A stretch of DNA of 5,710 bases from Deltaproteobacteria bacterium (GTDB lineage: Bacteria > Desulfobacterota_B > Binatia > UBA9968). Positions 5,565-5,710 of this stretch are shown here, piece after piece. Under the pieces are notes generated by a model. That model was not told the DNA's origin, ran no database searches, and worked only from the letters and a program-made list of their open reading frames with translations. The stretch lies in the NCBI GenBank assembly GCA_027297485.1, contig JAPUHZ010000291.1, positions 1 through 5,710 on the forward strand, given 5' to 3'. The translations under genes and the position numbers were made by a program. Position 1 is the stretch's first letter. Each line of letters begins with the position of its first letter.

Positions 5565-5710
5565 TACGAACGTATTTAATTTGTTACATTCAGGCTATTC
5601 CGAGGGGAAGGAGACTGAAGGACGAGGGAACCGAACGTGAGGCTTGGTGCAGGCCCAAACGGTAGGATTAATCACGTGAAGGGGTAGGGGTGGCAGCCCT
5701 CAAGGCACTG
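5561..5710 (+). mobile_element. Second, inverted and diverging copy of the CTAATAC-ended element (partial at window edge)
   Basis: Positions 5561-5676 match the reverse complement of 482-598 nearly base for base, with a handful of substitutions and one missing A near 5577. The match covers the terminal repeat, GTTACATT, the purine-rich block (about 5594-5630) and the stretch ending in AATCACG. After 5676 it stops matching: copy 1 closes quickly with its other arm, whereas this sequence continues G-rich (GGGGTAGGGGTGG) to the window end with no second terminus. It may be one end of a longer relative, a different family member, or a rearranged copy. No reading frame of note is seen. Its first base overlaps the upstream coding sequence. 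Confidence 0.65.

Noticed and set aside
5309..5665. Plus-strand frame of 118 codons reaching into the second repeat copy
   Set aside because: It overlaps the membrane-protein gene out of frame, lacks domain-like features and its end lies in repeat sequence.

Overview
The window looks like a stretch of chromosome from a respiring, Gram-negative-type bacterium that makes a quinone. The support is a lipoprotein cytochrome c, a urate-oxidase-N-type membrane protein, a long-chain polyprenyl diphosphate synthase and a UbiE/MenG methyltransferase. Base composition is moderate, near half G+C by eye. Protein style and gene mix are compatible with phyla such as Nitrospirota or NC10, but nothing here fixes the taxon. 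No rRNA, tRNA, CRISPR array or transposase gene was recognised.

Layout. Positions 1-147 hold no convincing gene. A small two-helix membrane protein (148-402, +) is followed 10 bp later by a 186-bp element (413-598) with long imperfect terminal inverted repeats. Positions 599-812 contain several strong hairpins but no gene, and then a short lipoprotein cytochrome c (813-1157, +). Its stop lies 4 bp from the stop of a convergent gene (1162-1863, -) for a membrane protein like the N-terminal domain of PuuD/urate oxidase. That gene has a good sigma70-type promoter with a dyad near the expected transcription start. Upstream of it on the same strand is a stand-alone LON substrate-binding-domain protein (2047-2730, -) with a small terminator-like hairpin behind it. 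Divergent from this is a three-gene + strand cluster: polyprenyl diphosphate synthase (2770-3927), UbiE/MenG methyltransferase (3988-4728) and an unrecognised eight-helix membrane protein (4734-5564).

The synthase makes the isoprenoid tail and the methyltransferase makes the last ring methylation of menaquinone or ubiquinone, so the + strand cluster is a quinone-tail and ring-maturation unit. The third protein is plausibly quinone-linked by position only. The cytochrome c and PuuD-like protein together match the two halves of full-length PuuD proteins and may be a split redox pair.

The most unusual feature is the pair of related repeats. The right 117 bp of the element at 413-598 recurs in inverse orientation at 5561-5676, so the two copies flank about 5 kb with identical ends facing inward. 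The second copy begins within the last codons of the membrane-protein gene and supplies its stop codon. Beyond 5676 it departs from copy one and runs toward the window edge, so it may be part of a longer relative.
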